Shown here: one piece after another, positions 51,362 to 59,411 of the stretch
Layout: the number at the start of each line of letters is the position of its first letter
Position numbering within the stretch: the first letter of the stretch is position 1
From: JABDIP01 sp965250245
Lineage (GTDB): Bacteria; Pseudomonadota; Alphaproteobacteria; DSM-16000; Inquilinaceae
NCBI GenBank assembly: GCA_965250245.1
Contig: OZ252296.1
Coordinates: forward strand, 3,410,001-3,474,000
Length of the DNA: 64,000 nucleotides
Reading direction: 5' to 3'
Notes under the pieces: model-generated
What the model was told of the DNA's origin: nothing
The model's database searches: none
The model's input: only the letters and a program-made list of their open reading frames with translations
Made by a program: the position numbers and the translations under genes

Positions 51362-52312
51362 ATGAAACAGATCTTCGCCATGCTGTTCGCCGTCGCGGTG
51401 TTCATCGCCGCCGTCGCGTCCGAGGCCGCCACCCTGCGCAGCGAGGCCGTCATCCTGGACGACCGGGTCACGCTCGGCGATCTGTTCGACGGGCTGCCGG
51501 CCGACCAGGCCGCCACCGCCATCGCCCGCGCCCCGGCGCTCGGCCGGACCGTGACCCTGGATGCGCGCTGGCTGGGCCGGCTGGCCCAGGCCCACGGCAT
51601 CGACTGGGACACCACCGCGGGCGCCCTGCGCATCGCCGTCAGCCGGCCGAGCCATCGCCTCGACCGTTCGGTGATCAGTGATTTCCTGCGCGAGACCCTG
51701 GCCGACCGCATGGCCGGAGACGCGTTCGAGCTCGCCATCGACAATCGCGGGCTGGAGATCCACCTGCCGCTCGACGCGCCGCCGACCCTGGCGATCGAGG
51801 GGCTGACTTTCGATCCGGTCGGCGGCCGCTTCTCCGGCACGCTGATCGCCCCGGCGCAAGGCACGCCGATCGTCCGGCTGGGCATCGCCGGGCGCGCCAC
51901 CCGCATCCTGGAGGTGCCGGTGCTGCAGGCCCGCATGCGCGGCGGCGAGATCATCGCCGAGGCCGACATCACCTATGTCGCCATGCCGGCACATCGGGTC
52001 GCCGCCGACGCGGCGCTGGACGCGGCCGACATGGTGGGGCTGAGCCCGCGCCGCTCACTGGCCGCCGGCGTGCCGGTCCGGCTGGCGGACCTCAGGCCGC
52101 CGATCGTGGTGCGTCGCGGCGAGCCGGTGACCATGCAGCTCAGCGCCGGCGCGCTGACCATCACCGCCCGCGGCCGGGCGCTGGAGGATGGCGCCCGCGG
52201 CGCGCTGATCCGCATCGTCAACATCGACAGCAACCGCACCGTCGAGGCGGAGATCGTCGGCCCGGGCACCGTCACGGTGCGCCGGCTGGCGCCGCTGGCG
52301 GCCGTGAACTGA
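51362..52312 (+). CDS. flgA: Flagellar P-ring addition protein FlgA
   Basis: The 316-residue protein has a signal peptide (KQIFAMLFAVAVFIAAVASEA) and the SAF-like C-terminal domain, with ARILEVPVLQA-like and RRGEPVTMQLSAGALTITARGRAL and GAVRIVNI-like segments. It is a periplasmic chaperone for FlgI P-ring assembly. ATG 51362 has GAGGGAG upstream, which is just outside the 265-bp element. It is longer than enterobacterial FlgA (about 220), as is usual in alphaproteobacteria. Confidence 0.9.
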   Translation: MKQIFAMLFAVAVFIAAVASEAATLRSEAVILDDRVTLGDLFDGLPADQAATAIARAPALGRTVTLDARWLGRLAQAHGIDWDTTAGALRIAVSRPSHRLDRSVISDFLRETLADRMAGDAFELAIDNRGLEIHLPLDAPPTLAIEGLTFDPVGGRFSGTLIAPAQGTPIVRLGIAGRATRILEVPVLQARMRGGEIIAEADITYVAMPAHRVAADAALDAADMVGLSPRRSLAAGVPVRLADLRPPIVVRRGEPVTMQLSAGALTITARGRALEDGARGALIRIVNIDSNRTVEAEIVGPGTVTVRRLAPLAAVN

Positions 52313-52325
52313 CGGGGCCGGAGCC

Positions 52326-53078
52326 ATGCAAAGCACACCGATCATCCGCCTGATCGCCGCCCTGGCGCTGGCCGCGTCGCTGGCCGCCTGCAACACCGCC
52401 GAGCGCATCGCCGCGATCGGCACGGCACCACCGCTGTCGCCGATCGAGAACCCGGCGGCGGACCCGGACTACACGCCGGTGCGGCTGCCGATGCCGGCGC
52501 CGCAGATCGCCGAGGGCAATGCCAACTCGCTGTGGCAGCCGGGCGCCCGCGCCTTCTTCCGCGACCAGCGCGCCGGCATCGTCGGCGACATCCTGACCGT
52601 CGAGATCGCCATCGACGACAGCGCCTCGATCGACAACCAGACCCAGCGCAGCCGCAGCAGCGAGGAGGATGCCGGCCTCGACATCTTCCTCGGCTACGAG
52701 AGCATGCTGGACGAGATCCTGCCCAGCGGCGTCAACAATGCCGACCTGGTCGATTTCGACAGCAACACCTCGAACACCGGCAGCGGCTCGATCAGCCGCG
52801 GCGAGAACATCGAGCTGAAGCTGGCCGCCATCGTCATGCAGGTGCTGCCGAACGGCAACCTGGCGATCTATGGCCGCCAGGAGGTGCGGGTGAACCACGA
52901 GGTCCGCGACCTGGAAATCTCCGGCGTCGTCCGGCCCGAGGACATCACCTCGACCAATACCATCAGCTACGACAAGATCGCCGAGGCGCGCATCTCGTAC
53001 GGCGGCCGTGGCCATATCAGCGATGTGCAGCAGCCGCGCTACGGGCAGCAGCTCTACGACATCATCTTCCCGTTCTGA
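52326..53078 (+). CDS. flgH: Flagellar L-ring protein FlgH
   Basis: The 250-residue lipoprotein has a lipobox near residue 22 (LAASLAACNT), and the L-ring core SLWQPGARAFFRDQRAGIVGD, TVEIAIDDSASIDNQ, LKLAAIVMQVLPNGNL and VRPEDITSTNTISYDKIAEA. It forms the outer-membrane bushing of the motor. A strong terminator follows. Confidence 0.95.
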   Translation: MQSTPIIRLIAALALAASLAACNTAERIAAIGTAPPLSPIENPAADPDYTPVRLPMPAPQIAEGNANSLWQPGARAFFRDQRAGIVGDILTVEIAIDDSASIDNQTQRSRSSEEDAGLDIFLGYESMLDEILPSGVNNADLVDFDSNTSNTGSGSISRGENIELKLAAIVMQVLPNGNLAIYGRQEVRVNHEVRDLEISGVVRPEDITSTNTISYDKIAEARISYGGRGHISDVQQPRYGQQLYDIIFPF

Positions 53079-53123
53079 TCACCGCCGACCCCTGCCGGGG
53101 ACACCCCTTCCCCCGGCCCGACG

Positions 53124-53156
53124 AAAGGGCGCCCCGTCCCCCGGGGCGCCCTTTTT
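53124..53156 (+). terminator. Intrinsic terminator of the flgF-flgG-flgA-flgH operon
   Basis: A stem of at least nine GC pairs (GGGCGCCCC / GGGGCGCCC), extended by A-T pairs, is followed by five Ts. It is 46 bases after the flgH stop and is one of the clearest terminators in the window. Confidence 0.85.
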
Positions 53157-53233
53157 CGTGCTTCGTCCGACGCCATCACAAAGACGCCTGTTAACTATTT
53201 GATAACCAGCGAAAGGGCGCATTATCAACATAT

Positions 53234-53245
53234 TGTACCGGTACA
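53234..53245. promoter_or_regulatory. 12-bp perfect palindrome before the zinc-ribbon gene
   Basis: TGTACCGGTACA is a perfect 12-base palindrome in an AT-rich stretch about 55 bases before the small gene at 53301. It is a candidate operator of unknown type. Confidence 0.4.
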
Positions 53246-53300
53246 TTGAACCCTGACGTTAGATATTCAAGTTGTAATATTCGGTACGGAACCTATACTC

Positions 53301-53468
53301 ATGGATATGAGTTACGTGAGATCCGAAAAGCCTGAGCCGAAGACCGAACCCCAGTCGGGTTCGAAGCACCGCCCTTGCCTGATGTGCCGTCAGGAATTCG
53401 AGAGCGAGTGGGCAGGAGAGCGGGTCTGCAAGCGATGCAAGGCCACCGCTTCCTGGCGACAGGGATAG
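53301..53468 (+). CDS. Small zinc-ribbon protein
   Basis: A 55-residue product starts at ATG 53301. It contains CLMC and CKRC pairs 18 residues apart (MCRQEFESEWAGERVCKRCK), the layout of a compact zinc ribbon. Small proteins of this kind occur in many alphaproteobacteria and are of unknown role; they may bind nucleic acid or a protein partner. The cysteine spacing and AT-rich promoter-like upstream region support a real gene despite its size. Confidence 0.7.
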   Translation: MDMSYVRSEKPEPKTEPQSGSKHRPCLMCRQEFESEWAGERVCKRCKATASWRQG

Positions 53469-53634
53469 CCTTCAGAGCGTAGTTGGATGCCGGTCTGGCC
53501 TCTCTGGCCAGGGCTGGCGCGCAGACCCAATCGGGCGGCCTCGACGTGCCGTCCTGCATGATCGGCGAACCACCGACCGGCGGGGCCCAGGCCCCGTCGC
53601 GATGACGTGCGTCCGCGATCCGGGCTGACGCAAC

Positions 53635-53651
53635 TAAACCAAATATTAACC
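53635..53651. promoter_or_regulatory. CtrA-like box upstream of the DUF1194-like gene
   Basis: TAAA-N7-TTAACC matches the CtrA consensus except for one base in the left half, about 115 bases ahead of the gene at 53765. Confidence 0.35.
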
Positions 53652-53764
53652 AAGGATACCCAGGCTAGCGGGAGATGCCCCTACCCCCGCCAGAAGCCTT
53701 GGCTGATGCACCGACCCCTGATCGACCGACCCGAGACCGCCGCAACCGCGAGGAGGTCCCGGTG

Positions 53765-54562
53765 ATGGTGGACCAAACCGCACAGACATCCCTGGTGGCG
53801 GTGGAACAGCCCGCTCCCCAGCCCGAAACCGATGGCCGCCTGGTCTTCGGCTGCGTCTATGTAGCCCTGTGCCTGCTGGCGATCCTGATCCCCGTGAAGG
53901 TCTGGGGTGCGGACCGCGCCGACGCCTGCATGGCGGTCGGGCTGGACGTCTCCGGCTCGATCCACAATGAAGAGCTGCGGCTGCAGTATGACGGCCTCGC
54001 CGCCGCCCTGGTCGACCAGCGCTTCATCCGCGCGGTGGAGACCGGCCGCCACGGCATGATCGCGGTCACCGTCTACACCTGGGCCGACAGCCATGACAGC
54101 GTCGAGGTCATCGTGCCGTGGATGGGCGTGACCTCGACGAAGGATGCCCAGGCGATCGCCGAGGTGCTGCAGAACCGCGAGGTCAAGCACATGGTCCGCA
54201 GCACCAGCCTGCTGGTGGCGCTGCAGGCCGGCACCGAGCTGCTGCAGGGCTGCCCATGGTTCGCCGACCGGCAGCTCCTGAACATCGCCGGCGACGGCTA
54301 CACGAATATCGGGCCGAGCCCCCTGGCCGCGCGCAACGCGGCGCTGGACCGCGGCATCGTCATCAACGGCCTCGTGGTCGGCGAGGACCCGACCACCATC
54401 GAGCATTACGACAGCGAGGTGATCGGCCCGACCAATGTCGGCTTCTTCGTCACCGTCGCCGACTACCAGGCCTTCGCCCGTGCGATGCTGAACAAGTTCC
54501 TGCTGGAAATCAGCTGGAACAACTGGACCGACTGGATCACCGGCGGCCGAAGTATCAACTGA
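53765..54562 (+). CDS. DUF1194-like VWA-type exported protein
   Basis: The about 265-residue product has one membrane helix or signal near residues 24-48 and a VWA-like fold: VGLDVSGSIHNEE carries the MIDAS-like D-x-S-x-S motif, with later LLNIAGDGYTNIG. DUF1194 proteins are periplasmic or extracellular and of unknown function. ATG 53765 follows AGGAGG; earlier in-frame starts have weak signals. A possible CtrA box upstream would put it in the cell-cycle regulon. Confidence 0.75.
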   Translation: MVDQTAQTSLVAVEQPAPQPETDGRLVFGCVYVALCLLAILIPVKVWGADRADACMAVGLDVSGSIHNEELRLQYDGLAAALVDQRFIRAVETGRHGMIAVTVYTWADSHDSVEVIVPWMGVTSTKDAQAIAEVLQNREVKHMVRSTSLLVALQAGTELLQGCPWFADRQLLNIAGDGYTNIGPSPLAARNAALDRGIVINGLVVGEDPTTIEHYDSEVIGPTNVGFFVTVADYQAFARAMLNKFLLEISWNNWTDWITGGRSIN

Positions 54563-54614
54563 CCGTCGCCGCCGACGGCGCCTCTCCCCAGTCCCCCGAT
54601 ACCCGCACCGCGCG

Positions 54615-55301
54615 TCACACGATCGCGCGGTGTTCGGCCAGCAGGTGCCAGTGCCAGTGGTCGGGACGCTTGTGCGCCCGGTCGGTGAGCGACATCAGCT
54701 CGAAGCCCTCGAACAGCGCCACCAGCTCCGCCGCGTTGCAGTAGAAATGCGGGTGGTTCTTGTCGTCGACCGCGCCTTCCTCCACGAAGGTGTTCGGCGC
54801 CACCTCCCGGCCGCGGCCGTAATGGCCGTTGCGCTTGGACAGCATGGTGCCCTGGAACAGGCCGTCGGGCTTGAGCACCCGGCGGATCTCCGAGATCGCC
54901 TTGGCCACGACCGTGCGGTCGCCGTGATAGATCACGTTGAACGACAGCACGTAGTCGAAGAAATCGTCGTCATAGGGCAGCGCGGTCATGTCGCCGAGCC
55001 TGAGATCGACGGTCAGCCCCTCGCCGGCCGCCGCCTCGCGGGTGAAGGCGATACCACCCTCGCTGCCGTCCAGGCCATGGCTCGAGAAGCCCTCGGCGGC
55101 GAACAGCCGGACATGCCGGCCGACGCCGCAGCCGAGATCGAGGGTGCGCTCCGCCCCCCGCTCCTTGAGCAGCGGCACCACCTCCGCCACGTCCGGCTCG
55201 ACGGTCAGCCATTCCTCGCGGCCGGCGGCGTCGCGCCACTGGGCATCCCAGGCCTGGTGCGCCGTCGCCGTCTCCAGGTTCGTGTCCTTGCGTTCGATCA
55301 T
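54615..55301 (-). CDS. Class I SAM-dependent methyltransferase
   Basis: The 228-residue protein has the Rossmann motif I LDLGCGVGRHVRLFA, motif II-like LRLGDMTALPYDDDFFDYVLS and a C-terminal His/Trp-rich segment (HKRPDHWHWHLLAEH). It resembles small methyltransferases of unknown substrate. ATG 55301 gives the N-terminal helix expected before the fold. It is divergent from the TlpA-like gene. Confidence 0.85.
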   Translation of the reverse strand: MIERKDTNLETATAHQAWDAQWRDAAGREEWLTVEPDVAEVVPLLKERGAERTLDLGCGVGRHVRLFAAEGFSSHGLDGSEGGIAFTREAAAGEGLTVDLRLGDMTALPYDDDFFDYVLSFNVIYHGDRTVVAKAISEIRRVLKPDGLFQGTMLSKRNGHYGRGREVAPNTFVEEGAVDDKNHPHFYCNAAELVALFEGFELMSLTDRAHKRPDHWHWHLLAEHRAIV

Positions 55302-55448
55302 CCGACCGCCCCTATTTGCGCCTGGCGCCGGCCGGTCACAATCACGCGCGTTCGCGGTGATCGGCTGGTCCCGCCTTCGGCGTGATCCTATCTTGTCCGT
55401 ATGACACGTGCATGCCTGCCATATGCCGGCAACCTCCGCTGGCCCTCC

Positions 55449-55994
55449 ATGAGCCGGCGCGCCCTGCTCACATCGGGTGCAGCGCTGGCCTTCACCGGCC
55501 TGACGGTGCCGGCGACGGCTGCCGTCCCGGCGATGGACGCCGCGCTGCGGTCCCGGATGGCCGCCCTGCCGCTGCTGCGCGGTGCCGCGTTCGACGCGGA
55601 CGATCTGTCCGGCCGGGTGGTGGTGGTGAATTTCTTTGCGAGCTGGTGCCCGCCCTGCCGGCCGGAGATGACCCATCTCAACACGCTGGTCGGTGAGACC
55701 CCGGCCGAGGACCTGTTGGTCATCAGCGTCAACCTGTTCGAGAATTTCGGCGGCCGCACCGGCGACGCGGCGCTGAACCGGTTCCTCGACCAGATGCAGC
55801 CGACCTTCCCGATCGTCCGCGGCGACGATGCGGTGGCGGCGGCGTTCGACGGCGTCGACCGGATTCCCACCCTCTTCGTCTTCGACCGGTCCGGCGCGAT
55901 GGCCACCCATTTCGTGCACCAGCGCGGCGCATCCAAGACCCATCTCGATCTGGACGAGCTGCGCGCCGCCGTGGCCCCGCTGCTCTCGGCCTGA
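55449..55994 (+). CDS. TlpA-like thiol-disulfide oxidoreductase
   Basis: The about 181-residue protein starts MSRRALLTSGAALAFTGL, which resembles a twin-arginine or Sec signal peptide, then has the thioredoxin core FFASWCPPCRPEM with the redox CxxC, and the cis-Pro region DRIPTLFVFD. It probably reduces or oxidises periplasmic disulfides, perhaps in cytochrome c maturation. ATG 55449 was preferred over ATG 55401 because the signal then starts the protein, but no ribosome binding site is clear for either. Confidence 0.85.
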   Translation: MSRRALLTSGAALAFTGLTVPATAAVPAMDAALRSRMAALPLLRGAAFDADDLSGRVVVVNFFASWCPPCRPEMTHLNTLVGETPAEDLLVISVNLFENFGGRTGDAALNRFLDQMQPTFPIVRGDDAVAAAFDGVDRIPTLFVFDRSGAMATHFVHQRGASKTHLDLDELRAAVAPLLSA

Positions 55995-56037
55995 TTGGTG
56001 TTCGTTCGGGCTGAGCTTGATCCAGACCACGGGACAC

Positions 56038-56119
56038 CGTCATTGCGAGGAGCGAAGCGACGCGGCAATCCACTGATTGCCGATAGAGTGGATTGCTTCG
56101 CCTACGGCTCGCAATGACG
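56038..56119. repeat. Family D palindromic repeat (CATTGCGAG type)
   Basis: CGTCATTGCGAG and CTCGCAATGACG face each other around an inner pair with CGGCAATCCACT and AGTGGATTGC. It is the type of intergenic palindrome common in alphaproteobacterial genomes. It lies between convergent TlpA-like and dksA genes. Confidence 0.85.
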
Positions 56120-56174
56120 TCGGTGGGGTAGTGTCTTTGCGGCTTCCATTGCCGCCAACCACGTTCGAAACACA

Positions 56175-56204
56175 AAGGGCCGGATCGTCGCCGATCCGGC
56201 CCTT
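56175..56204 (-). terminator. Terminator of dksA
   Basis: A perfect 13-bp stem AAGGGCCGGATCG / CGATCCGGCCCTT with a 4-base loop is followed on the minus strand by TTTGTGTTT. It lies 25 bases beyond the dksA stop. Confidence 0.75.
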
Positions 56205-56228
56205 CGCCTTGACGCCTGAGATGCGACG

Positions 56229-56660
56229 TCAATCGTCTCGGTGGGTCCGCTCCAGCCGCTCATGCCGCTCCTGGGCCTCCAGGCTCAGGGTCGCGGTCGG
56301 GCGCGCTTCCAGCCGGCGTACGGAGATCGGCTCGCCGGTCTCCTCGCAATAGCCGTAGGAATTGTCGTCGATCCGCTGCAGGGCCTCGTCGATCTTGGCG
56401 ATCAGCTTGCGCTCGCGGTCGCGGGTGCGCAGCTCCAGCGACCGGTCCGTTTCACGGGAGGCGCGGTCGGCGATGTCCGGCTCCGCCAACCCACCTTCCT
56501 GCAAATGCTGCAGGGTCTCGGAGGATTCGAGCAGCAGATCCGCACGCCACCGCAGGAGCTTGTCGCGGAAATACTCCTTCATGACGGGGTTCATGAACTC
56601 TTCCTTGTCCGTCGGCGTATAGTTCGACGGAACCTTGGTCGTCTTCGTCCCTATATCCAT
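56229..56660 (-). CDS. dksA: RNA polymerase-binding transcription factor DksA
   Basis: The 143-residue protein has the DksA coiled coil with the D-x2-D-x3 tip region (ADIADRASRETDRSLELRTRDRERKL) and the C-terminal globular part YGYCEETGEPISVRRLEARP. Only one cysteine of the four zinc ligands of E. coli DksA remains, as in the alphaproteobacterial zinc-independent type. It modulates initiation at ribosomal and other promoters with ppGpp. Confidence 0.94.
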   Translation of the reverse strand: MDIGTKTTKVPSNYTPTDKEEFMNPVMKEYFRDKLLRWRADLLLESSETLQHLQEGGLAEPDIADRASRETDRSLELRTRDRERKLIAKIDEALQRIDDNSYGYCEETGEPISVRRLEARPTATLSLEAQERHERLERTHRDD

Positions 56661-56809
56661 CCTGTCAACCGCATGTCCTTAGGGCCAGTTCCCAAAGAGG
56701 GCGGGAGTATATGGATCGGCGACGCCGCCGACAATCCCGCCGTGGCGACCATTTAGCTTCCCGCAACCCATTGTAATATTGAAATTTTTGTGAATGCCGG
56801 CGGCGCGGG

Positions 56810-57238
56810 TCAGCGCTCGGCGTCCAGTTTCGCCAATTCCACCTCGGCTCTGAGTTCGATTTCGTCGAGCACGTCGCCCAGTTTCGGGTCGTCGACGGCG
56901 GCCCGGCTTGAACGCACCAAAGTGGTCAGCTCGTCGAGCCGGTGCCTGGGCACGCGGCCCAGCAGGATGTCGGTGCGCAGCATGTCGAGCCGGTCGAGCA
57001 GCGCCTCGCCCCGGGCGCGGGCCCGGCCATGGCGCTCGGCCCGGTCATCGGCTCCCTGGATGGCGAGCAGCGAATCGACGGATTGCAGCGGGCCGGCCCC
57101 GGTGACGCCGGCGGGCTGCTGTGCCGCGCCCTCGGTCTCGTCCAAGGCGTCGGCGAAACCGTCCTGCTTGGCGGGCTTGCCGGCGCTGGTGCGGCGAACG
57201 GCGCCACTGCGCAAAGGATTGGGGCCTTCGATCTTCAT
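56810..57238 (-). CDS. fliX: Flagellar assembly regulator FliX
   Basis: The 142-residue protein has the FliX C-terminal features LLDRLDMLRTDILLGRVPRHRLDEL and LGDVLDEIELRAEVELAKL. In Caulobacter FliX couples basal-body assembly to the FlbD activator of sigma-54-dependent late flagellar genes. ATG 57238 was preferred. It is divergent from flgI and next to a sigma-54 promoter, as in Caulobacter. Confidence 0.88.
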   Translation of the reverse strand: MKIEGPNPLRSGAVRRTSAGKPAKQDGFADALDETEGAAQQPAGVTGAGPLQSVDSLLAIQGADDRAERHGRARARGEALLDRLDMLRTDILLGRVPRHRLDELTTLVRSSRAAVDDPKLGDVLDEIELRAEVELAKLDAER

Positions 57239-57420
57239 CCTGCAGATCCGGTGGTGCGGCGCCATCGTCCTCCGAACCGATTAACGCGCTGTAAATGAAA
57301 CCGGCCGACCCGGCAGAACTTTCCCACCGGCCGGGCAGGCCTTGCCGTCATTGCCGGCCGGCGTGCCGGCAGCACGCGCCGGGGACCAGCGTTTTCAACG
57401 GATTCCGGCGCTCCGCGATC

Positions 57421-57436
57421 TGGCATGGGGTTCGCA
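57421..57436 (+). promoter_or_regulatory. Sigma-54 promoter of the flgI operon
   Basis: TGGCATGGGGTTCGCA matches TGGCAC-N5-TTGCA at most defined bases with GG and GC separated by 10 bases. It is 46 bases ahead of flgI. It suggests FlbD-FliX control of flgI and following genes. Confidence 0.65.
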
Positions 57437-57481
57437 ACACCTCGCCGCAGACACGATTGACCACGCAAGGCGTCCGAAAGA

Positions 57482-58654
57482 ATGCTGCGATCCGCGCCCC
57501 TGACTCCCTCCGTCGGCCGAGACTCCTGGCGACGGTTGCGCCATGCCGGCCTGGCTGCCCTGACAGCCCTGGCCGGCATGGCGGCGCTTATCGTCGCCGA
57601 CACGGCGATGGCGGCCTCGCGGATCAAGGACATCGTCGATGTCGAGGGCGTGCGCGACAACCTGCTGGTCGGATACGGGCTGGTGGTCGGGCTGGACGGC
57701 ACCGGCGACAGCCTGAACAGCTCGCCCTTCACCGAGCAGAGCCTGATCGGCATGTTGGAGCGGTTGGGCGTCAACGTCCGCGGTGACGGGGTCAGCACCG
57801 ACAACGTCGCCGCGGTCATGGTGACCGCCACCCTGCCCCCCTTCTCCCGCCAGGGCAGCCGGATCGACGTCACGGTCTCCTCGCTGGGCGATTCCGAAAG
57901 CCTGTTGGGCGGCCAGTTGCTGGTCACGCCGCTGCTGGGCGCCGACGGCGAGGTCTATGCCGTCGCCCAGGGCGCCCTGTCGGTCGGCGGCTTCAGCGCC
58001 CAGGGCGCGGCCGAGCAGGTCACCCAGGGGGTGCCCACGGCCGGGCGGATCGCCGCCGGCGCCATCGTCGAACGGGAAGTGCCGTTCGACCTGGCCGGGC
58101 TGACGACCATCCACCTCTCGCTGCGCAATCCCGATTTCACCACCGCCCGGCGCGTCATGGACGCGATCAACGCCTCGGTCGGCGCGGGCATCGCCACCGC
58201 CACGGACCCCGCCACCGTGCGCCTGCGCCTGCCGCCCACCGCCGGCTCCGACGTGGTCGACCTGATCACCCGGATCGAGCAGCTCACCGTCGAGCCCGAC
58301 CAGGTGGCCCGCGTCGTCATCGACGAGAGCACCGGCATCATCGTCATGGGCGAGAACGTGCGCATCAGCACCGTCGCCATCGCCCAGGGCAATCTGACCA
58401 TCCGCATCACCGAGACGCCGGTCGTCTCGCAGCCCGGCCCGTTCGCCGAGGGCGAGACCGAGGTCGTGCCGCGCACTGACATCGCCATCGACGATGGCGG
58501 CGACAGCAAGCTCGGCGTGCTGTCCACCGGCGTCACCCTGCAGGAGCTGGTCCAGAGCCTGAACGCGCTGGGCATCGGTCCGCGCGACATGATCGCCATC
58601 CTGCAGTCGATCAAGGCCGCCGGCGCCCTGCAGGCCGACATCGAGGTCATGTGA
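57482..58654 (+). CDS. flgI: Flagellar P-ring protein FlgI
   Basis: The 390-residue protein has a signal peptide (about residues 20-40) and the P-ring core RIKDIVDVEGVRDNLLVGYG, LNSSPFTEQSLIGMLERLGV, NVAAVMVTATLPPFSRQGS and GVTLQELVQSLNALGIGPRD. It forms the periplasmic bushing around the rod. The P-ring chaperone FlgA is encoded nearby. It is coupled to the rod-binding gene downstream. Confidence 0.96.
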   Translation: MLRSAPLTPSVGRDSWRRLRHAGLAALTALAGMAALIVADTAMAASRIKDIVDVEGVRDNLLVGYGLVVGLDGTGDSLNSSPFTEQSLIGMLERLGVNVRGDGVSTDNVAAVMVTATLPPFSRQGSRIDVTVSSLGDSESLLGGQLLVTPLLGADGEVYAVAQGALSVGGFSAQGAAEQVTQGVPTAGRIAAGAIVEREVPFDLAGLTTIHLSLRNPDFTTARRVMDAINASVGAGIATATDPATVRLRLPPTAGSDVVDLITRIEQLTVEPDQVARVVIDESTGIIVMGENVRISTVAIAQGNLTIRITETPVVSQPGPFAEGETEVVPRTDIAIDDGGDSKLGVLSTGVTLQELVQSLNALGIGPRDMIAILQSIKAAGALQADIEVM

Positions 58655-58656
58655 CC

Positions 58657-58980
58657 ATGAACGACCTGACCAACCCGGCCAACGCGCTGCTCGCCCGCGA
58701 CCCGCTCGCATCCTCGGCGGCACGGCCCCGTCAAACCGCCGACGAAGCCGCCGCGCGGGAAGCGGCGGAGGAGTTCGAGGCGGTCTTCCTGGCGCAGATG
58801 ATGGCCCACATGTTCGAGGGCATCTCCACCGACGGGCTGTTCTCCGGCGGCCAGGCCGAGCAGGTCTACCGCTCGATCCTGGTGAACGAGTACGGCCGCA
58901 TCGCCGCCCGCTCCGGCGGGCTGGGCATCGCCGACCAGGTGATGTCCGAGATCCTCAAGATCCAGGAGGTCCAGGAATGA
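58657..58980 (+). CDS. FlgJ-like rod-binding protein (no muramidase domain)
   Basis: The about 107-residue protein has the Rod_binding domain segment AAEEFEAVFLAQMMAHMFEG and YRSILVNEYGRIAARSGGLGIADQ. It matches the N-terminal half of FlgJ; the C-terminal peptidoglycan hydrolase is missing, as is usual in many alphaproteobacteria. ATG 58657 lies three bases past the flgI stop, and GTG 58651 would overlap it. It is overlapped by the next gene. Confidence 0.88.
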   Translation: MNDLTNPANALLARDPLASSAARPRQTADEAAAREAAEEFEAVFLAQMMAHMFEGISTDGLFSGGQAEQVYRSILVNEYGRIAARSGGLGIADQVMSEILKIQEVQE

Positions 58981-59396
58981 CCACGGCCCTGACCGATACG
59001 GTCGATCGCCTGATCGCGGTGCTGGACGACGAGGCCGCCATGCTCGCGGAGATGAAGGCGTCGGAGATCGGCCCGCTGCAGCCGACCAAATCCATGCTGA
59101 TCGACGGCTATGAGCGCCTGGCTGCCGAGCTCCGCGCCGACGAGGAGCGCCTGGACAGTTTGCCCGAGGCTGAGCGCGCCGCCCTGACCGACGCGCTGAC
59201 CCGGCTCGGCCAGGCGTCGCGCCGCAACGAGGCGGCGCTGCGCGCGGTGACGACGGCCAATGAGCGGCTGATGCGGACGATCGTGGACGAGGTCTGCCGG
59301 CAGCAGGCCGATAGCGCGGTCTACACCGTCGACGGCGCCGTGGCCTCCGACGGCAAGGCGCCGCCGGTGTCGGTCCGCATCGACCAGCAGCTCTGA
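58977..59396 (+). CDS. FlgN-like flagellar export chaperone
   Basis: The 139-residue helical protein starts by overlapping the rod-binding gene by four bases (ATGA) and ends 15 bases before flgK. It has long amphipathic helices (VDRLIAVLDDEAAMLAEMKA; RLGQASRRNEAALRAVTTAN), as FlgN does. FlgN keeps FlgK and FlgL unfolded for export. Assignment rests on structure and position. Confidence 0.75.
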   Translation: MTTALTDTVDRLIAVLDDEAAMLAEMKASEIGPLQPTKSMLIDGYERLAAELRADEERLDSLPEAERAALTDALTRLGQASRRNEAALRAVTTANERLMRTIVDEVCRQQADSAVYTVDGAVASDGKAPPVSVRIDQQL

Positions 59397-59411
59397 ACCG
59401 GCCCCGCCCCG

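Noticed and set aside
57266..57310. CtrA-like TTAA-N7-TAAA near 57285 in the fliX-flgI interval
   Set aside because: Only a partial match; the better-supported element there is the sigma-54 promoter.
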